DNA of 64,000 bases, taken from the NCBI RefSeq assembly GCF_001423525.1, contig NZ_LMOI01000018.1, forward strand, positions 63,786 to 127,785, in the 5' to 3' direction. This DNA comes from Arthrobacter sp. Leaf137. GTDB taxonomy: Bacteria; Actinomycetota; Actinomycetes; Actinomycetales; Micrococcaceae. Within the stretch, counting starts at the first letter, position 1. The number at the start of each line of letters is the position of its first letter. A program made the translations under genes and the position numbers. The notes under the pieces are model-generated. The model saw nothing but the letters and a program-made list of their open reading frames with translations, searched no databases and was not told the DNA's origin. This document shows, piece by piece, positions 1 through 9,369 of the stretch.

Positions 1-44
1 GCAGCAGGGCAAATCTGCTAACTCCCTATCGCGCGGTAGGCAGG

Positions 45-90
45 AGTGGATAAACCTGTGGATAACAATGTGGATAGTTCTGTGGGCAAG
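45..90. promoter_or_regulatory. DnaA-box-like cluster A
   Basis: Three 9-mers in the same orientation are seen: AGTGGATAA (45-53), TGTGGATAA (57-65) and TGTGGATAG (69-77), with a weaker TGTGGGCAA at 81-89. The middle one is the exact reverse complement of the DnaA box TTATCCACA. The 12-bp spacing puts the boxes close to one helical turn apart, which favours cooperative DnaA binding. The cluster may continue left of the window. Confidence 0.6.
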
Positions 91-172
91 ACCAGCCTCC
101 GGCGCCTCGTACGCGCACATGTCGAGAAGGACCGGAACGCTTCTCACGGGTATTCGGCGCCCATTAGCAGAC

Positions 173-188
173 TGTTTCACGTGAAACT
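173..188. promoter_or_regulatory. parS site 1
   Basis: TGTTTCACGTGAAACT matches the universal parS palindrome TGTTTCACGTGAAACA at 15 of 16 positions. ParB loads here and spreads to organise and segregate the origin region. Confidence 0.9.
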
Positions 189-409
189 GAGTACGGACTT
201 CAGGCAGAGTCCGAAGCGCGGTATGAGACCACGGCTGCGCTAAGGAAATAGCGTGAATCTGGCTGATTCACAGGACTCTGGGGCTGGATTGGCCTTCGTA
301 GAGCGGCGGCTCGGGCGCAGTCAAAATCTCCGCTGAACTGCGCCGTTCCCACTGACACGGCGGTCGGTATTTCGGACACCAGGGATGCCCTGCTACGCAC
401 GGACGTGCC

Positions 410-464
410 TGTGGATAACTCTGTGGATAGTGAAGGCGGTGGCTGTGGATAAAGTTGTGGGAAA
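410..464. promoter_or_regulatory. DnaA-box-like cluster B
   Basis: TGTGGATAA (410-418), TGTGGATAG (422-430), TGTGGATAA (444-452) and TGTGGGAAA (456-464) lie in the same orientation with 12-bp spacing within each pair. Two are perfect DnaA boxes in reverse orientation. Together with cluster A this gives at least seven box-like sites in 420 bp outside any gene. It could be a DnaA-titrating site or part of an origin structure. Confidence 0.6.
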
Positions 465-1494
465 GAACACACACCCGGCCACGCTTTCCCGCCTTGCTGC
501 ACTGGCGTCCGCTCACTGGAGTCGAGGTGGCGGGTTACGCCCACTCGTCCTGGTGCCGGCTACAGTCCCTGGCGGGGGTCCTCGTCGGCTGACCAAGTAT
601 CAGTCTCCTACCAGTCGCTCGGGTCTTCTATGGTTCGCCCGGTTGGGCGCTGTGCGCGCTTCCCCCTGCTCAATGAGATGTGTCGAGGACCTGCGTGCGC
701 GATCGCCTACGGCATTTGCGCCTGTCTCCCGCGGGCCGCCCCTCCGGGTAGAAGTGGCGAGGTCTGATTTGGTGAACTGCTGGTCACTGAGGAAACGTGA
801 ACCTGCGGAGCCGCGGCGAACAGCCGCATGGCATGGAGTCCCAGCTGGCACCTGGAGAGCCGCCCTGGATCAGGCTAATGATTTCAACGGAGTCGCAGCA
901 TGGCCTGTTTCCCTGGACTGCATCACCCCCTATTGGGTCCTTCCTTGGTGGCATTCCTCATGCGGCAGTGTGTCGGCTGGCGGGTGCGGGAAGTCTGTTG
1001 AGGCGGTACACAGGAGCGTTCGTTGGGTTCGCGAGCTTGCACAGTACGGCGATGGCACTCCCGTACCCCCGTGTTCCGGTGATTGCTTCATGGCGGGATG
1101 CTGGGAAGCAGGGATCGCCGGCTTTCCGACTGCAGTGCGGCAGAGCGGCTGTAAAGTGCATCGCCTAAGTGCTGTCGGTTTGCTCCCTCCCGCATGGAGG
1201 TAGAGCCCTGTAACCGCTACTGGCGTCTTTCCGGCTGGTAGGCAGTCTGCTGGAGCCCCTATTCGAAGAACTAGAAGATCGGCCGTCCTAACCTGCCTCA
1301 TCGCCTTGCGTTGCGGTTCTCTGTGAACTGCGTGAGCGATTCGCCCATGGCGCCGTTGATGACTTCTTTTCCCCCCAAGCAAGCAGGCTCAGCACGTTTT
1401 TGTCGGGGGGGGCTTGAGACGATTCTGGTGCCAAGTGTGAATGCTCTCGTCTGTTAGCGTTCGTCCTGTCCGGTCTTGGCCGGCGGCGGAGCGA

Positions 1495-1510
1495 TGTTTC
1501 ACGTGAAACG
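1495..1510. promoter_or_regulatory. parS site 2
   Basis: TGTTTCACGTGAAACG, 15 of 16 matches to the parS consensus with the 14-bp palindromic core intact. Confidence 0.9.
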
Positions 1511-1565
1511 AGCGGGTCGCAGGAATATAGAACTGGGTTCGTAGGGGCGATGCGGGTGGTGCTTC

Positions 1566-1581
1566 CGTTTCACCCGAAACA
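1566..1581. promoter_or_regulatory. Degenerate parS-like site
   Basis: CGTTTCACCCGAAACA differs from parS at the first base and at the two central bases (CC instead of GT). The loss of the central CG/GT step makes strong ParB binding doubtful. It lies 55 bp from the intact site 2 and may be a decayed copy. Confidence 0.45.
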
Positions 1582-1787
1582 TCTGACGACCTATCCACGT
1601 GCCCCACACGACTGTCGCAGCTGCTGACGGCCTTGTGGCTCGAACAGCTTCACCTCTTTTGCACTTGCGAAGCGAGTATTCTGAGCAACTACCAGGAATC
1701 CCCTTACCTGGGTGTACTGACTCATCACATCCATGCGCAGTAAAAGGTCGCAGTGGGTGGAAGGTACGGCCACAACCTTCGTGCCGG

Positions 1788-1803
1788 CGTTTCACGTGAA
1801 ACG
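1788..1803. promoter_or_regulatory. parS site 3
   Basis: CGTTTCACGTGAAACG has the perfect 14-bp parS core and is itself a perfect 16-bp palindrome. Confidence 0.9.
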
Positions 1804-2623
1804 GTCGCGTCTCAGGAACCCCGTACCGCGATCCTTGTGCTGATGTAGCGAGCTTCCTGTCCCAGGCGAAACGCACTCGAAGGGACGGCTAACGTAGGCG
1901 GGAGAGGCCAACTCTGGGAACTATGACAACGACTGACGGCAGCACAGTGACTGGTGCTAGCTCTGGTTGTCTTCAACCGCGGGTACGCTTCAACACTGAG
2001 AATGTGGGCTGAGTGTCAACGGTCTTTCCATAGCAGGCATCGACGGGTGCCGCCCACTCCTGCCTCACGGATGGTGGCGAATTTGTTGTCTCTGCATTAG
2101 TGCCATCTGTAATCGGATAGATGGCCGACCCTGGAAGTGACCATTGATCGGCTTTGATGCCAGCTGCTACATCAGCGGGTGCCACGAGACGTACACCATC
2201 TGACGACGGCGCCGTAGCCAGCTCCGCTCGTTCTGCCAGCACAGCGACCGCCAGGCGGCAACGTATCTGGCAAGCGGCGCCTCTTCGCGTCAGCTCATAC
2301 AGAGGCCATACGACAGATCTCGTGTGCACGCGAAGAGTTGTCGTTTTAAGCCTCAGCTCGGGACCGGGACCATTCAGTGGCATGAGACGGCCCACCGCAA
2401 GTGTCGTTCGCGTTGGTGTTCATTGCGGGATCCCAATTGCATGGGATCTGGACAGCTGGCTGGGAAAGGACGAGCCATGTCGTTCTTGCGAAGGTTGTCT
2501 TCGATGGGCAGAGTATGGTTGGTGAGCGATAGATGTGCCATTGCCAAGAACCCAGAGGGGAAATCCGCTCCAATTTCAGGGGCGGGGAAGATTATGGTCC
2601 AAGCTCTTCAAGGGTTGTGCAAA

Positions 2624-2639
2624 TGTTTCACGTGAAACT
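2624..2639. promoter_or_regulatory. parS site 4
   Basis: TGTTTCACGTGAAACT, identical to site 1, with a perfect 14-bp core. Confidence 0.9.
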
Positions 2640-2935
2640 CGACACCGCCACATGCCAAGAACCTGCGGGGTCAATCGTGCAGCTGTTCGGAGTTTGGGCA
2701 GATTCCTGACACTTGTGTCCGCAGTAATTTGAGGTACCCCCGGTCGCGATGATGAACCAGTACGCCGACCGTCGCATAGGAAGCAACAGCCAACTATTCT
2801 GGGGTTATTGTCGAGCCGACTTTGCTGCTCCAGCAGGGCCATCGCTCTAGAGGTCGAGAATTTCGCTGTTTGGTATCCGTGCACCACCTCGCGACCCGGG
2901 GAGCCACACTGTCGAACCTGAATCAGTCACGGCGA

Positions 2936-2951
2936 TGTTTCACGTGAAACG
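2936..2951. promoter_or_regulatory. parS site 5
   Basis: TGTTTCACGTGAAACG, identical to site 2, about 190 bp from the stop codon of trxA. Confidence 0.9.
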
Positions 2952-3074
2952 CCATCCATCGGACGCGGTTCCTTAGGTTGCCGGTAGCGCTCTACCTATG
3001 AAGACAACTGCGTGATGTAGTGAAGCACTATTGCCGCTTACGCTGAAGCCGAAATGGGATGATTGGGCAAAAGA

Positions 3075-3106
3075 GAGTGGCCACCGCCAAAAGGCGATGG
3101 CCACTC
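3075..3106 (-). terminator. Terminator hairpin of the trxB-trxA transcript
   Basis: A 14-bp inverted repeat with one mismatch (arms 3075-3088 and 3093-3106, loop AAAA) lies 38 bp past the trxA stop. On the minus strand it is followed by a short pyrimidine/T stretch. Confidence 0.75.
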
Positions 3107-3144
3107 AAATAGATATCAACTCCCATTAGCAGGGAGGAAACGGC

Positions 3145-3471
3145 CTAGGAAAGAACGTCAGCAAATTCCTTCTCGAAGAACTGCTTCGGCTTTGCGCCGA
3201 TGACCGTGTTCTTGACTTCACCGCCCTGGAACAGGTAAACGGCGGGGATGGAGGTGATGCCGTACTCGGCAGCGATGGCGGGGTTGTCATCCACGTTCAC
3301 CTTGACGACGTCAACCTTCTCGCCGTACTCCACGGAGATCTCATCGAGGATGGGACCCAGCTTGCGGCAGGGACCGCACCACTCTGCCCAGAAGTCCACG
3401 ATAACCGGCTTCTCCGAAGACAGTACGTCGGTGCCGAAACTTGCGTCAGTTACGTCTTTAGCGTTGCTCAT
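3145..3471 (-). CDS. trxA: Thioredoxin
   Basis: A 108-residue thioredoxin, the normal family length, that reduces protein disulfides in the cytoplasm using electrons from thioredoxin reductase. The active site WCGPC is at residues 31-35 (C32 and C35), followed by the conserved cis-proline region SIPAVYLF near the C-terminus. The ATG at 3471 is preferred over upstream in-frame codons because the family starts here and a purine-rich stretch (AGAAAGAG) precedes it. It lies 37 bp downstream of trxB on the same strand and ends before a strong hairpin, so it is the last gene of the trxB-trxA transcript. Confidence 0.95.
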   Translation of the reverse strand: MSNAKDVTDASFGTDVLSSEKPVIVDFWAEWCGPCRKLGPILDEISVEYGEKVDVVKVNVDDNPAIAAEYGITSIPAVYLFQGGEVKNTVIGAKPKQFFEKEFADVLS

Positions 3472-3508
3472 GGCCACTCTTTCTTCTCGGTATGTATTTC
3501 GTCGGTGA

Positions 3509-4465
3509 TTAGGCGGGAAGTTCCGCCAGGTAGTGTTCAACGTCAATCGCGGCCACACAGCCCGAACCTGAAGCGGTGATCGCCTGCCGGTAGGTGGGGT
3601 CCACGACATCGCCGGCTGCGAAGACGCCAGGGATGCTGGTCTTGGAGCTCCTCCCCTGGACGGCGATGGTGCCTTCCGGGGTGAGATCCAGGACGTCCTT
3701 CACCAGGTCGGTGCGGGGGTCATTACCAATGGCAACGAAGACACCCGTGACAGCGAGGTCGGTGACGCTGCCGTCCACGAGGTTCTTCAACTTCAGGGAA
3801 GTGACTTTCGACTCGCCGATGACGTCTTCAACAGTGCTGTTCCAGATGAAATTGATCTTGTCGTGGGCCAGGGCGCGGTCCGCCATGATCTTCGATGCCT
3901 TCAGGGAATCGCGGCGGTGCACCACGGTTACGGACTTGGCGAATTTGGTGAGGAAAAGAGCTTCTTCCATGGCAGAGTCACCACCGCCGATGACGGCAAT
4001 GTCCTGATCCTTGAAAAAGAAACCGTCACAGGTTGCACACCAGCTAACACCGTGGCCTGACAGCCGCTTCTCATTGGGCAGGCCGAGTTCCCGGTAGGCA
4101 GAACCAGTGGACAGAATGATGGACCGTGCCTTGAACGTCTCTCCCGTTGCGATGGTGACGGTCTTGACGGCACTCTCGAGATCGAGGGCGGTGACGTCCT
4201 CAAACTGGATCTCGGTTCCGAAGCGGGTGGCCTGCTTCTCGAAGTTTTCCATCAGGTCAGGGCCCATGATGCCCTCGGGGAACCCCGGGTAATTTTCCAC
4301 GTCTGTGGTGTTCATGAGCTCGCCGCCGGCGGTTACTGAGCCTGCGAACAGCAAGGGTTTGAGGTTGGCTCGGGCAGTGTAGACGGCTGCCGTGTACCCC
4401 GCCGGGCCCGAGCCGACAATGATGACATCACGTACTTCGGACGCGGTGGTTTCTGCGATGGTCAC
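3509..4465 (-). CDS. trxB: Thioredoxin-disulfide reductase
   Basis: An NADPH-dependent flavoenzyme of about 318 residues that recycles the thioredoxin encoded next door. Visible motifs are the FAD-binding [10 protein letters not shown] near residues 18-27, the redox-active CATC at 143-146 and the NADPH-binding [11 protein letters not shown] chose the GTG at 4465, preceded by GGAAGAGG, because the N-terminal extension from a start at 4525 ([10 protein letters not shown]...) does not resemble the family. The gene is in line with trxA, and upstream lies a membrane protein gene. In mycobacteria a sigM gene sits between murJ and trxB; none is present here. Confidence 0.95.
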   Translation of the reverse strand: MTIAETTASEVRDVIIVGSGPAGYTAAVYTARANLKPLLFAGSVTAGGELMNTTDVENYPGFPEGIMGPDLMENFEKQATRFGTEIQFEDVTALDLESAVKTVTIATGETFKARSIILSTGSAYRELGLPNEKRLSGHGVSWCATCDGFFFKDQDIAVIGGGDSAMEEALFLTKFAKSVTVVHRRDSLKASKIMADRALAHDKINFIWNSTVEDVIGESKVTSLKLKNLVDGSVTDLAVTGVFVAIGNDPRTDLVKDVLDLTPEGTIAVQGRSSKTSIPGVFAAGDVVDPTYRQAITASGSGCVAAIDVEHYLAELPA

Positions 4466-4663
4466 TGAACGGTGAACCTCTTCCTTGTTCGACGCGCCTC
4501 CGTGTGGAGGCCGGCCACATGGCACAACTGATACTGGATGCTGAATATTCCGGCGTCCGGGCAGAGAAGATCGCAGACAGAAGGAATGGAGCTATCTCGG
4601 CAGGACACTCTTTCCAGATTACAGGGCGTGCGCGGGCTGGCACGCAGAGGTTACCGAGACCGC

Positions 4664-6283
4664 CTACTGAACCTTGATTTCGGCGAGGCGGAGACCGTAG
4701 CCGTACCTGGTCTTCGGTGCTGCGAGCTTGGGAAGCGCATTGATTGCGACGATGACGTACTGGGCCTTGACGGGTTCAGCAAGCGGCAGGTTCAGGTCAC
4801 CGGAGGTGAAGCTGTTGGTTCCCACTGACTTTGCACCGTCAAGGGATGGCCGGTCGTTGGTGTAGACAGTCATGCTTCCGCCCGATCCCCCAAGCTGCGA
4901 GAGCGTAATGGAGGAAACGGTGGCCGCACTCTTCAATTTGACGGCAAGGGTCACGCCATCGGGAGCGAGGCCGCCCCAGTTCTCGGTGGCGAATTCCATA
5001 TCCGACCAGTAGCTGGCTGCGTTGCCGTCATAGGCCTTGACCAGGTCACCGTCGAAAGTGGCAGCAAAGTCGAAGTTACCCTGGCGGGTCACGCTTTCAA
5101 TCGCCGGCGGAACTGCCGGTGGGGCGGACGTGGGCGCCTGCGTGGGAGCTGCCGAAGCCTCGGGAGCTCCAGTCGTAGCAGCGGGTGCGGGGCTTCCGGC
5201 CTGCGGCTGCGTGAAGAGGCTGCCCAGGTTTGTCACTGCAAAAATCAGTCCGGCGATGAGGACAACTGCCAAGAGTCCCCCAACAAGCCACCGCATGGAC
5301 CGCGGCTCACGCCCTGCGTCGTCCTGGTCGTCGTCGTAGTCATCGCCGTTATCGTCATCGTCGCCGCGACCGGCGAAGGTCGCGCCAGCGGCGGCAGGTG
5401 CTGCTGCCCTGGCGAAGAGTGCGTCCTTCTTGTTGGCCGGTGCGCGTTCCTCAACCGGCTCTTCTTCGTACTGGTAGTCGTAGTCGTCCTGGGTGTCCGC
5501 CTGGGCGTAGTCGTCGTCGGACCACAGGGAAACCTTCGGGCGCCCGGAGTCAGAGGCCCCGGCATGCCCGCTATCAGTGGTTTCGGGGGCGGATCGGCCT
5601 GCAGAGGGCTGAACGGGATGAGCGGCAGTGGCTTCGGGGTCGGCCGGCGCGGAAGCCGGAGCACGGCCAGCAGCGCCCGCACCCACGGCCGCGCCAGCCG
5701 CACCCGCAGCAACGCCAGCACCGGCAGCACCGGAACCGCTGTTGCGGGCGGCGGCAGGTGCAGCACCCGGTGCCGCGGGGCGCACCGGAGGCTTGGGCGG
5801 CACAGCAGGAGCATCGCGGTAGGGATCCACCTGGCTGGGGTGTGTGTCGGAGTAATTGATGTAGCCGGCCTCGACGTTTTCTTCGTCGTCATACGGTTCC
5901 GGCTCGTACGAGCGGGCCTGGCCGAAGATTTCGCTGCCCAGCGTGTCGGTGAAGAACGGCTCCACGTAGGGCGGGTTGGAAGCCACCACGAGGTCCAGCA
6001 GGTCTGCTGCGGACGTGTGGTTGGTGATGAGGTACGTCGCGGCCTCGGTGACGCCAAGATCCAGCACCTGCACAGTGCCGGGACGTTCGCCCGTGGCTAC
6101 TTCGCGTGCGCTCTGGGCCACCTGTTCAGTGTTCTGGGGGCCGGCAACCAGGATGCTGACCGGGCGGTTGAGGACCTGGTCCACACCATCCAGCACCAGA
6201 TCGTGGTCATGCGAGGTCAATACCGTGGCTGTGACCTTGTAGCGGCCGCCCAGTACTGATCCGACATCGATCGGGTTGGACAC
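4664..6283 (-). CDS. Stand-alone pseudokinase / membrane / jelly-roll-like protein next to murJ
   Basis: A 539-residue protein. Residues 8-110 look like the N-lobe of a Ser/Thr kinase (GGRYKVTATV, NRPVSILVAG) but no catalytic loop or C-lobe follows. Residues 130-325 are a low-complexity linker rich in Ala, Pro and acidic residues. One membrane helix lies at about 331-352. Residues 390-539 look like a galactose-binding/discoidin-like beta domain outside the cell (LVKAYDGNAASYWSDME, TVSSITLSQLGG). This is the domain order known from the C-terminal half of mycobacterial MviN/MurJ, where it is fused to the flippase. Here it is a separate gene 163 bp downstream of murJ, so I infer a split MurJ partner. 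A role in regulating lipid II export is plausible but not shown. Confidence 0.7.
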   Translation of the reverse strand: MSNPIDVGSVLGGRYKVTATVLTSHDHDLVLDGVDQVLNRPVSILVAGPQNTEQVAQSAREVATGERPGTVQVLDLGVTEAATYLITNHTSAADLLDLVVASNPPYVEPFFTDTLGSEIFGQARSYEPEPYDDEENVEAGYINYSDTHPSQVDPYRDAPAVPPKPPVRPAAPGAAPAAARNSGSGAAGAGVAAGAAGAAVGAGAAGRAPASAPADPEATAAHPVQPSAGRSAPETTDSGHAGASDSGRPKVSLWSDDDYAQADTQDDYDYQYEEEPVEERAPANKKDALFARAAAPAAAGATFAGRGDDDDNGDDYDDDQDDAGREPRSMRWLVGGLLAVVLIAGLIFAVTNLGSLFTQPQAGSPAPAATTGAPEASAAPTQAPTSAPPAVPPAIESVTRQGNFDFAATFDGDLVKAYDGNAASYWSDMEFATENWGGLAPDGVTLAVKLKSAATVSSITLSQLGGSGGSMTVYTNDRPSLDGAKSVGTNSFTSGDLNLPLAEPVKAQYVIVAINALPKLAAPKTRYGYGLRLAEIKVQ

Positions 6284-6446
6284 GTGTTCCTCCTAGATTT
6301 TCCGGGATTTCCGGCATGGATGACCCAGCCGTCCGCGGACGGCAGGATGGCGGTCTCCCGGATACAACTTCCCCCTGTACCTCTCCGATCCTAGCCGATT
6401 GAGGGTGGGCGGCTGCGGAGAACGAAGGGCCGAAACGGCGTCAACG

Positions 6447-8603
6447 TCACTTTTTCCGGGGGCGCCGGTGGCTGAAATAGGGGTTCTGGCCTGCCTTGCC
6501 CTGGAAAGTGCGCCGGCCCGGCAGCGGAATCTGATCCCGGAGCAATCCGCCGCGCGCGGTGCTGGACTGGTCCTCTCCCGGCAGGTAGCCGCCGTTGTCC
6601 GGTCCCGAGGCGTCGTCGTCGTAATGCGCGCTGGAGGTTTCCCGCTCAGGCTCCGGACCTGCCCTGAACGACACGGCATCAAACTCACCCGAAATCCGGG
6701 GAATGAGGCCCGTATCCACCGAGGTGGTTGCACGGGCGGGACGCTCCGCTGCCGGCCCGGCTTCCACTGAGGGGGTGCCCTCGGGAGCGGACGACGGCGG
6801 GACCCCGCCAGCCGCTGCGGGCGCTACCTGGCCGCCACGTCCAAGCCGTCCGAGCAGGGGCCGGAGCATGTCCGTCAGTTCGGAGACGCGGAACAGCCTC
6901 AGGAGCAGGAAGTACACAGCAAGCATCACGGGCCCCACGACCGCAAGCGTCACAAGTGCCTGGAGACGGCCGCTCCAGGCGAAACCGTCCGGGCTGTAGC
7001 TGCCCATCAGCCACAGGGCACCGGCGCCCGCGATCGCCGCGCCCAGGGCGGCGTAGCCCATGCGGATGTAGGCATTGGCAATCCGCGGACCGTCCAGGTT
7101 GCCGAGGAGGCGCCGCAGGAAGAACGCGCTGATCACCACGGAGAGGATATTGCCCACCATGTACAGGACGGCGATCGCGTAGATGATCTGGCCCACCGGC
7201 ATGAACTGGATGGCGAAGGCGCCCACCACGTACACCACCGCCAGCAGCAGCTGGACGTGGAACGGGGTGCGCGCATCCTCGTTGGCGTAGAAGACGCGGG
7301 ACATCATGAAGTTGGCGCTCATGAAGGGGGTGCTGAGGGCCAGGATGGTGAGCGTCTGGGCCAGCATCACGCCGTCCTGGCGGTCGCCGCCCGAGAAGAA
7401 CATGCCCAGTGGGCCGGCCAGGGCAAAGAGTGCCAGGGCACCGAAAACCGTGGCGACGGCCATGGTCCGCAGGCCGTGGGAGAGGGCATCCCGCAGCTCC
7501 GCCCGGTTGCCGTCCTGGGAGGCCCGGGTCATCCGGTTGAACAGCACCGTGGCCAGGGACAAGGCGATGATCGAGTGCGGGAGCAGGTACAGCTGGCTTG
7601 CCACCTCCAGTACGGCGTTGCCGGGCAGCATTTCCGCGGCGGGATCGCCGGCCTCTTTCAGCCGGATGCGTTCGGCGCCCGGAATGGTGGCGATGCGCAT
7701 GACATAAAGGAAGGCGAGCTGCCCGACGGCGGCCGTCAGCAGGGTCCACACGCTCAGCTTGGCTGCCTGGCCCAGTCCCACGCCCCGCCAGCCGAACCGG
7801 GGGCGGAGGCCAAGCTTGAGCCGGAAGACCGGGATCATCAGGATGGCCGTCTGGGCCAGCACCCCAATGGTGGAGAACCCTGCCACGAACAACGTCTGGG
7901 TGGACCCCCAGTTGTCCAGGGTGTGCGGGCTCAACTCATTGGTGCCAAAAATCCAGATGAACATCCCCAGGCCGGTAATAGCCACCAGGTTGTTCAGGAT
8001 AGGTGCCCACATGGCCGGCCCAAAAGCTCCGTTGGCATTGAGGACCTGGGTGAGGAGGGCATACAGGCCGTAGAAGAAGATCTGTGGCAGGCACCAGAAC
8101 GCGAAGGTGACAGCCAGGGCCTTCTGCTGCGGACTGTATCCCTGCGTGGTGACGTCGATGACCAGCGGCGCAGCCAGCGTCACCAGTGCCGTCAGGCCCA
8201 GCAACAGCAGGACTGCAAGGGTCAGGAGGCGGCTGATGTAGTCCGCTCCCCTGTCCGGAGCCTTGCTGGCCTTGATGATCTGTGGCACCAGGACGGCGTT
8301 GAAGACACCGCCGGCCACCAGCAGGAAGATCAGGTTGGGCAGGTTGTTGGCGTTGATGAACGTGTCGTTGACCGTGGAGCCGAGGCCGAGGGCCGTTCCG
8401 AGCATCCAGGTCTTGCCGAAGCCCAGGAACCGGGACACCAGGGTGCCGGCGGCCATGATGGCGCTGGAGCGGGTTTCGCTGGCTCCTGAAGACGCTGGCG
8501 CGGTGGCCGGAGCCGCAGGTTCTTCGGGGAGGCCCTCCGGCGCGGCATTGCCGGTCCGGCCCGCTTTGTCGGAAGGAAAGTTGGTAGCTGACATCGAATT
8601 CAT
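6447..8603 (-). CDS. murJ: Lipid II flippase MurJ (MviN family)
   Basis: A 718-residue polytopic membrane protein of the MurJ/MviN (MOP superfamily) type that moves lipid-linked peptidoglycan precursor across the membrane. A 45-residue low-complexity N-terminus precedes the first helix (SSAIMAAGTLVSRFLGFGKT), and the usual multiple membrane segments run to about residue 560. The last 150 residues form a charged, low-complexity cytoplasmic tail. Two start codons are possible (8603 and 8594). It lies 58 bp after a NUDIX gene and before the pseudokinase gene, all on the minus strand. The large DUF6049-type gene often found beside mycobacterial mviN is missing here. Confidence 0.92.
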   Translation of the reverse strand: MNSMSATNFPSDKAGRTGNAAPEGLPEEPAAPATAPASSGASETRSSAIMAAGTLVSRFLGFGKTWMLGTALGLGSTVNDTFINANNLPNLIFLLVAGGVFNAVLVPQIIKASKAPDRGADYISRLLTLAVLLLLGLTALVTLAAPLVIDVTTQGYSPQQKALAVTFAFWCLPQIFFYGLYALLTQVLNANGAFGPAMWAPILNNLVAITGLGMFIWIFGTNELSPHTLDNWGSTQTLFVAGFSTIGVLAQTAILMIPVFRLKLGLRPRFGWRGVGLGQAAKLSVWTLLTAAVGQLAFLYVMRIATIPGAERIRLKEAGDPAAEMLPGNAVLEVASQLYLLPHSIIALSLATVLFNRMTRASQDGNRAELRDALSHGLRTMAVATVFGALALFALAGPLGMFFSGGDRQDGVMLAQTLTILALSTPFMSANFMMSRVFYANEDARTPFHVQLLLAVVYVVGAFAIQFMPVGQIIYAIAVLYMVGNILSVVISAFFLRRLLGNLDGPRIANAYIRMGYAALGAAIAGAGALWLMGSYSPDGFAWSGRLQALVTLAVVGPVMLAVYFLLLRLFRVSELTDMLRPLLGRLGRGGQVAPAAAGGVPPSSAPEGTPSVEAGPAAERPARATTSVDTGLIPRISGEFDAVSFRAGPEPERETSSAHYDDDASGPDNGGYLPGEDQSSTARGGLLRDQIPLPGRRTFQGKAGQNPYFSHRRPRKK

Positions 8604-8661
8604 CGTCTCACCCGGAGGCGCTTAACACCGCAACGCCGCTGCGGGCTGAGCCGGCCCGGCG

Positions 8662-9210
8662 TCAGAGATGGCCGGGCAGGACCTCGCGTGCGAGGTCGGC
8701 GATGCGCCGCTCATTGGGGAACGAAAGCTTCCTGGCCAGCTCCTGGATGGGGACCCAGGCAACATCCACGGCCTCTTGGTCGGGATCGTTCTCGATGGTC
8801 AGTTCACCGCCCGTGGCACGCAGCAGGTAGTGGTGCACTGTCTTGTGGACCCGGTGGCCGCTGACGGTAAACCAGTAGTCGATGCTGCCCAGGGGGGCCA
8901 GGATGCTGCCTTCGATGCCGGTTTCCTCGGCGATTTCGCGGACCGCTGCCTCTTCGTTGTTCTCTTTGCCCTCCGGGTGTCCCTTGGGCAGGCACCACTC
9001 CAGGCGTCCCCCGCGGTTAAGGCGGGCGATAATTGCAACCCGAAGCTCGGCGTCGGACGTGTCAACCACCACGCCGCCGGCGGAAATTTCCTCCACCGTT
9101 GGCAGCGACGCCGGCGCCGAGTGCTGGGCAGGGGCAACGTGCGCACCGATTGCCGATGGCAATGGTGCGTTTGTCCTCCTGCCTGGAGCGCTCGGTACTG
9201 GATGGGCCAT
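8662..9210 (-). CDS. NUDIX hydrolase (MutT family)
   Basis: A 182-residue NUDIX hydrolase. The signature GX5EX7REUXEEXGU is complete at about residues 77-99 (G77, then E83, REIAEETGI), so it should hydrolyse a nucleoside-diphosphate-linked substrate with Mg2+. The residue pattern LEWCLPKGHPEGKE resembles mycobacterial MutT4, which occupies the same chromosomal position. The ATG at 9210 was chosen because the upstream extension is not family-like and the N-terminal 35 residues are already a variable leader. It is divergent from the CCA-adding enzyme gene, with a 159-bp shared promoter region, and is probably the first gene of the murJ transcript. Confidence 0.9.
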   Translation of the reverse strand: MAHPVPSAPGRRTNAPLPSAIGAHVAPAQHSAPASLPTVEEISAGGVVVDTSDAELRVAIIARLNRGGRLEWCLPKGHPEGKENNEEAAVREIAEETGIEGSILAPLGSIDYWFTVSGHRVHKTVHHYLLRATGGELTIENDPDQEAVDVAWVPIQELARKLSFPNERRIADLAREVLPGHL

Positions 9211-9369
9211 GGAGTCCACTCTAACGACTGTTGCCCGTTCGTGATGACCGGAACATGACGCAAACATGGACGGCATATGACGCAGTTTCTTGGCGGCCCG
9301 CGAATCCCACGGATCTTGACGGACTTTTTGGCCTGCCGTGCCCCGGGTTTCTGCCAAGCTTAAGTAACT

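Larger units (their letters stand above)
1..3144. other. Gene-free origin-proximal region with parS and DnaA-box clusters
   Basis: No reading frame here has a recognisable product, a good ribosome-binding site or the codon bias seen in the rest of the window, and by eye the base composition is less GC-rich. What it does hold is a set of 16-bp palindromes matching the ParB-binding parS consensus (listed separately) and two clusters of TGTGGATAA-type DnaA boxes near the left edge. In mycobacterial-type gene order the trxB-trxA block is close to parB-parA, so I infer that parB lies just left of position 1 and that this is the convergent space between parB and trxA. Whether decayed genes are present cannot be judged by eye. 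Confidence 0.7.

Noticed and set aside
385..1203. A 272-codon plus-strand frame in the gene-free region
   Set aside because: It has no ribosome-binding site, no family resemblance and unusual residue composition (many Trp, Cys), as expected from GC-rich chance frames; it also overlaps DnaA boxes.
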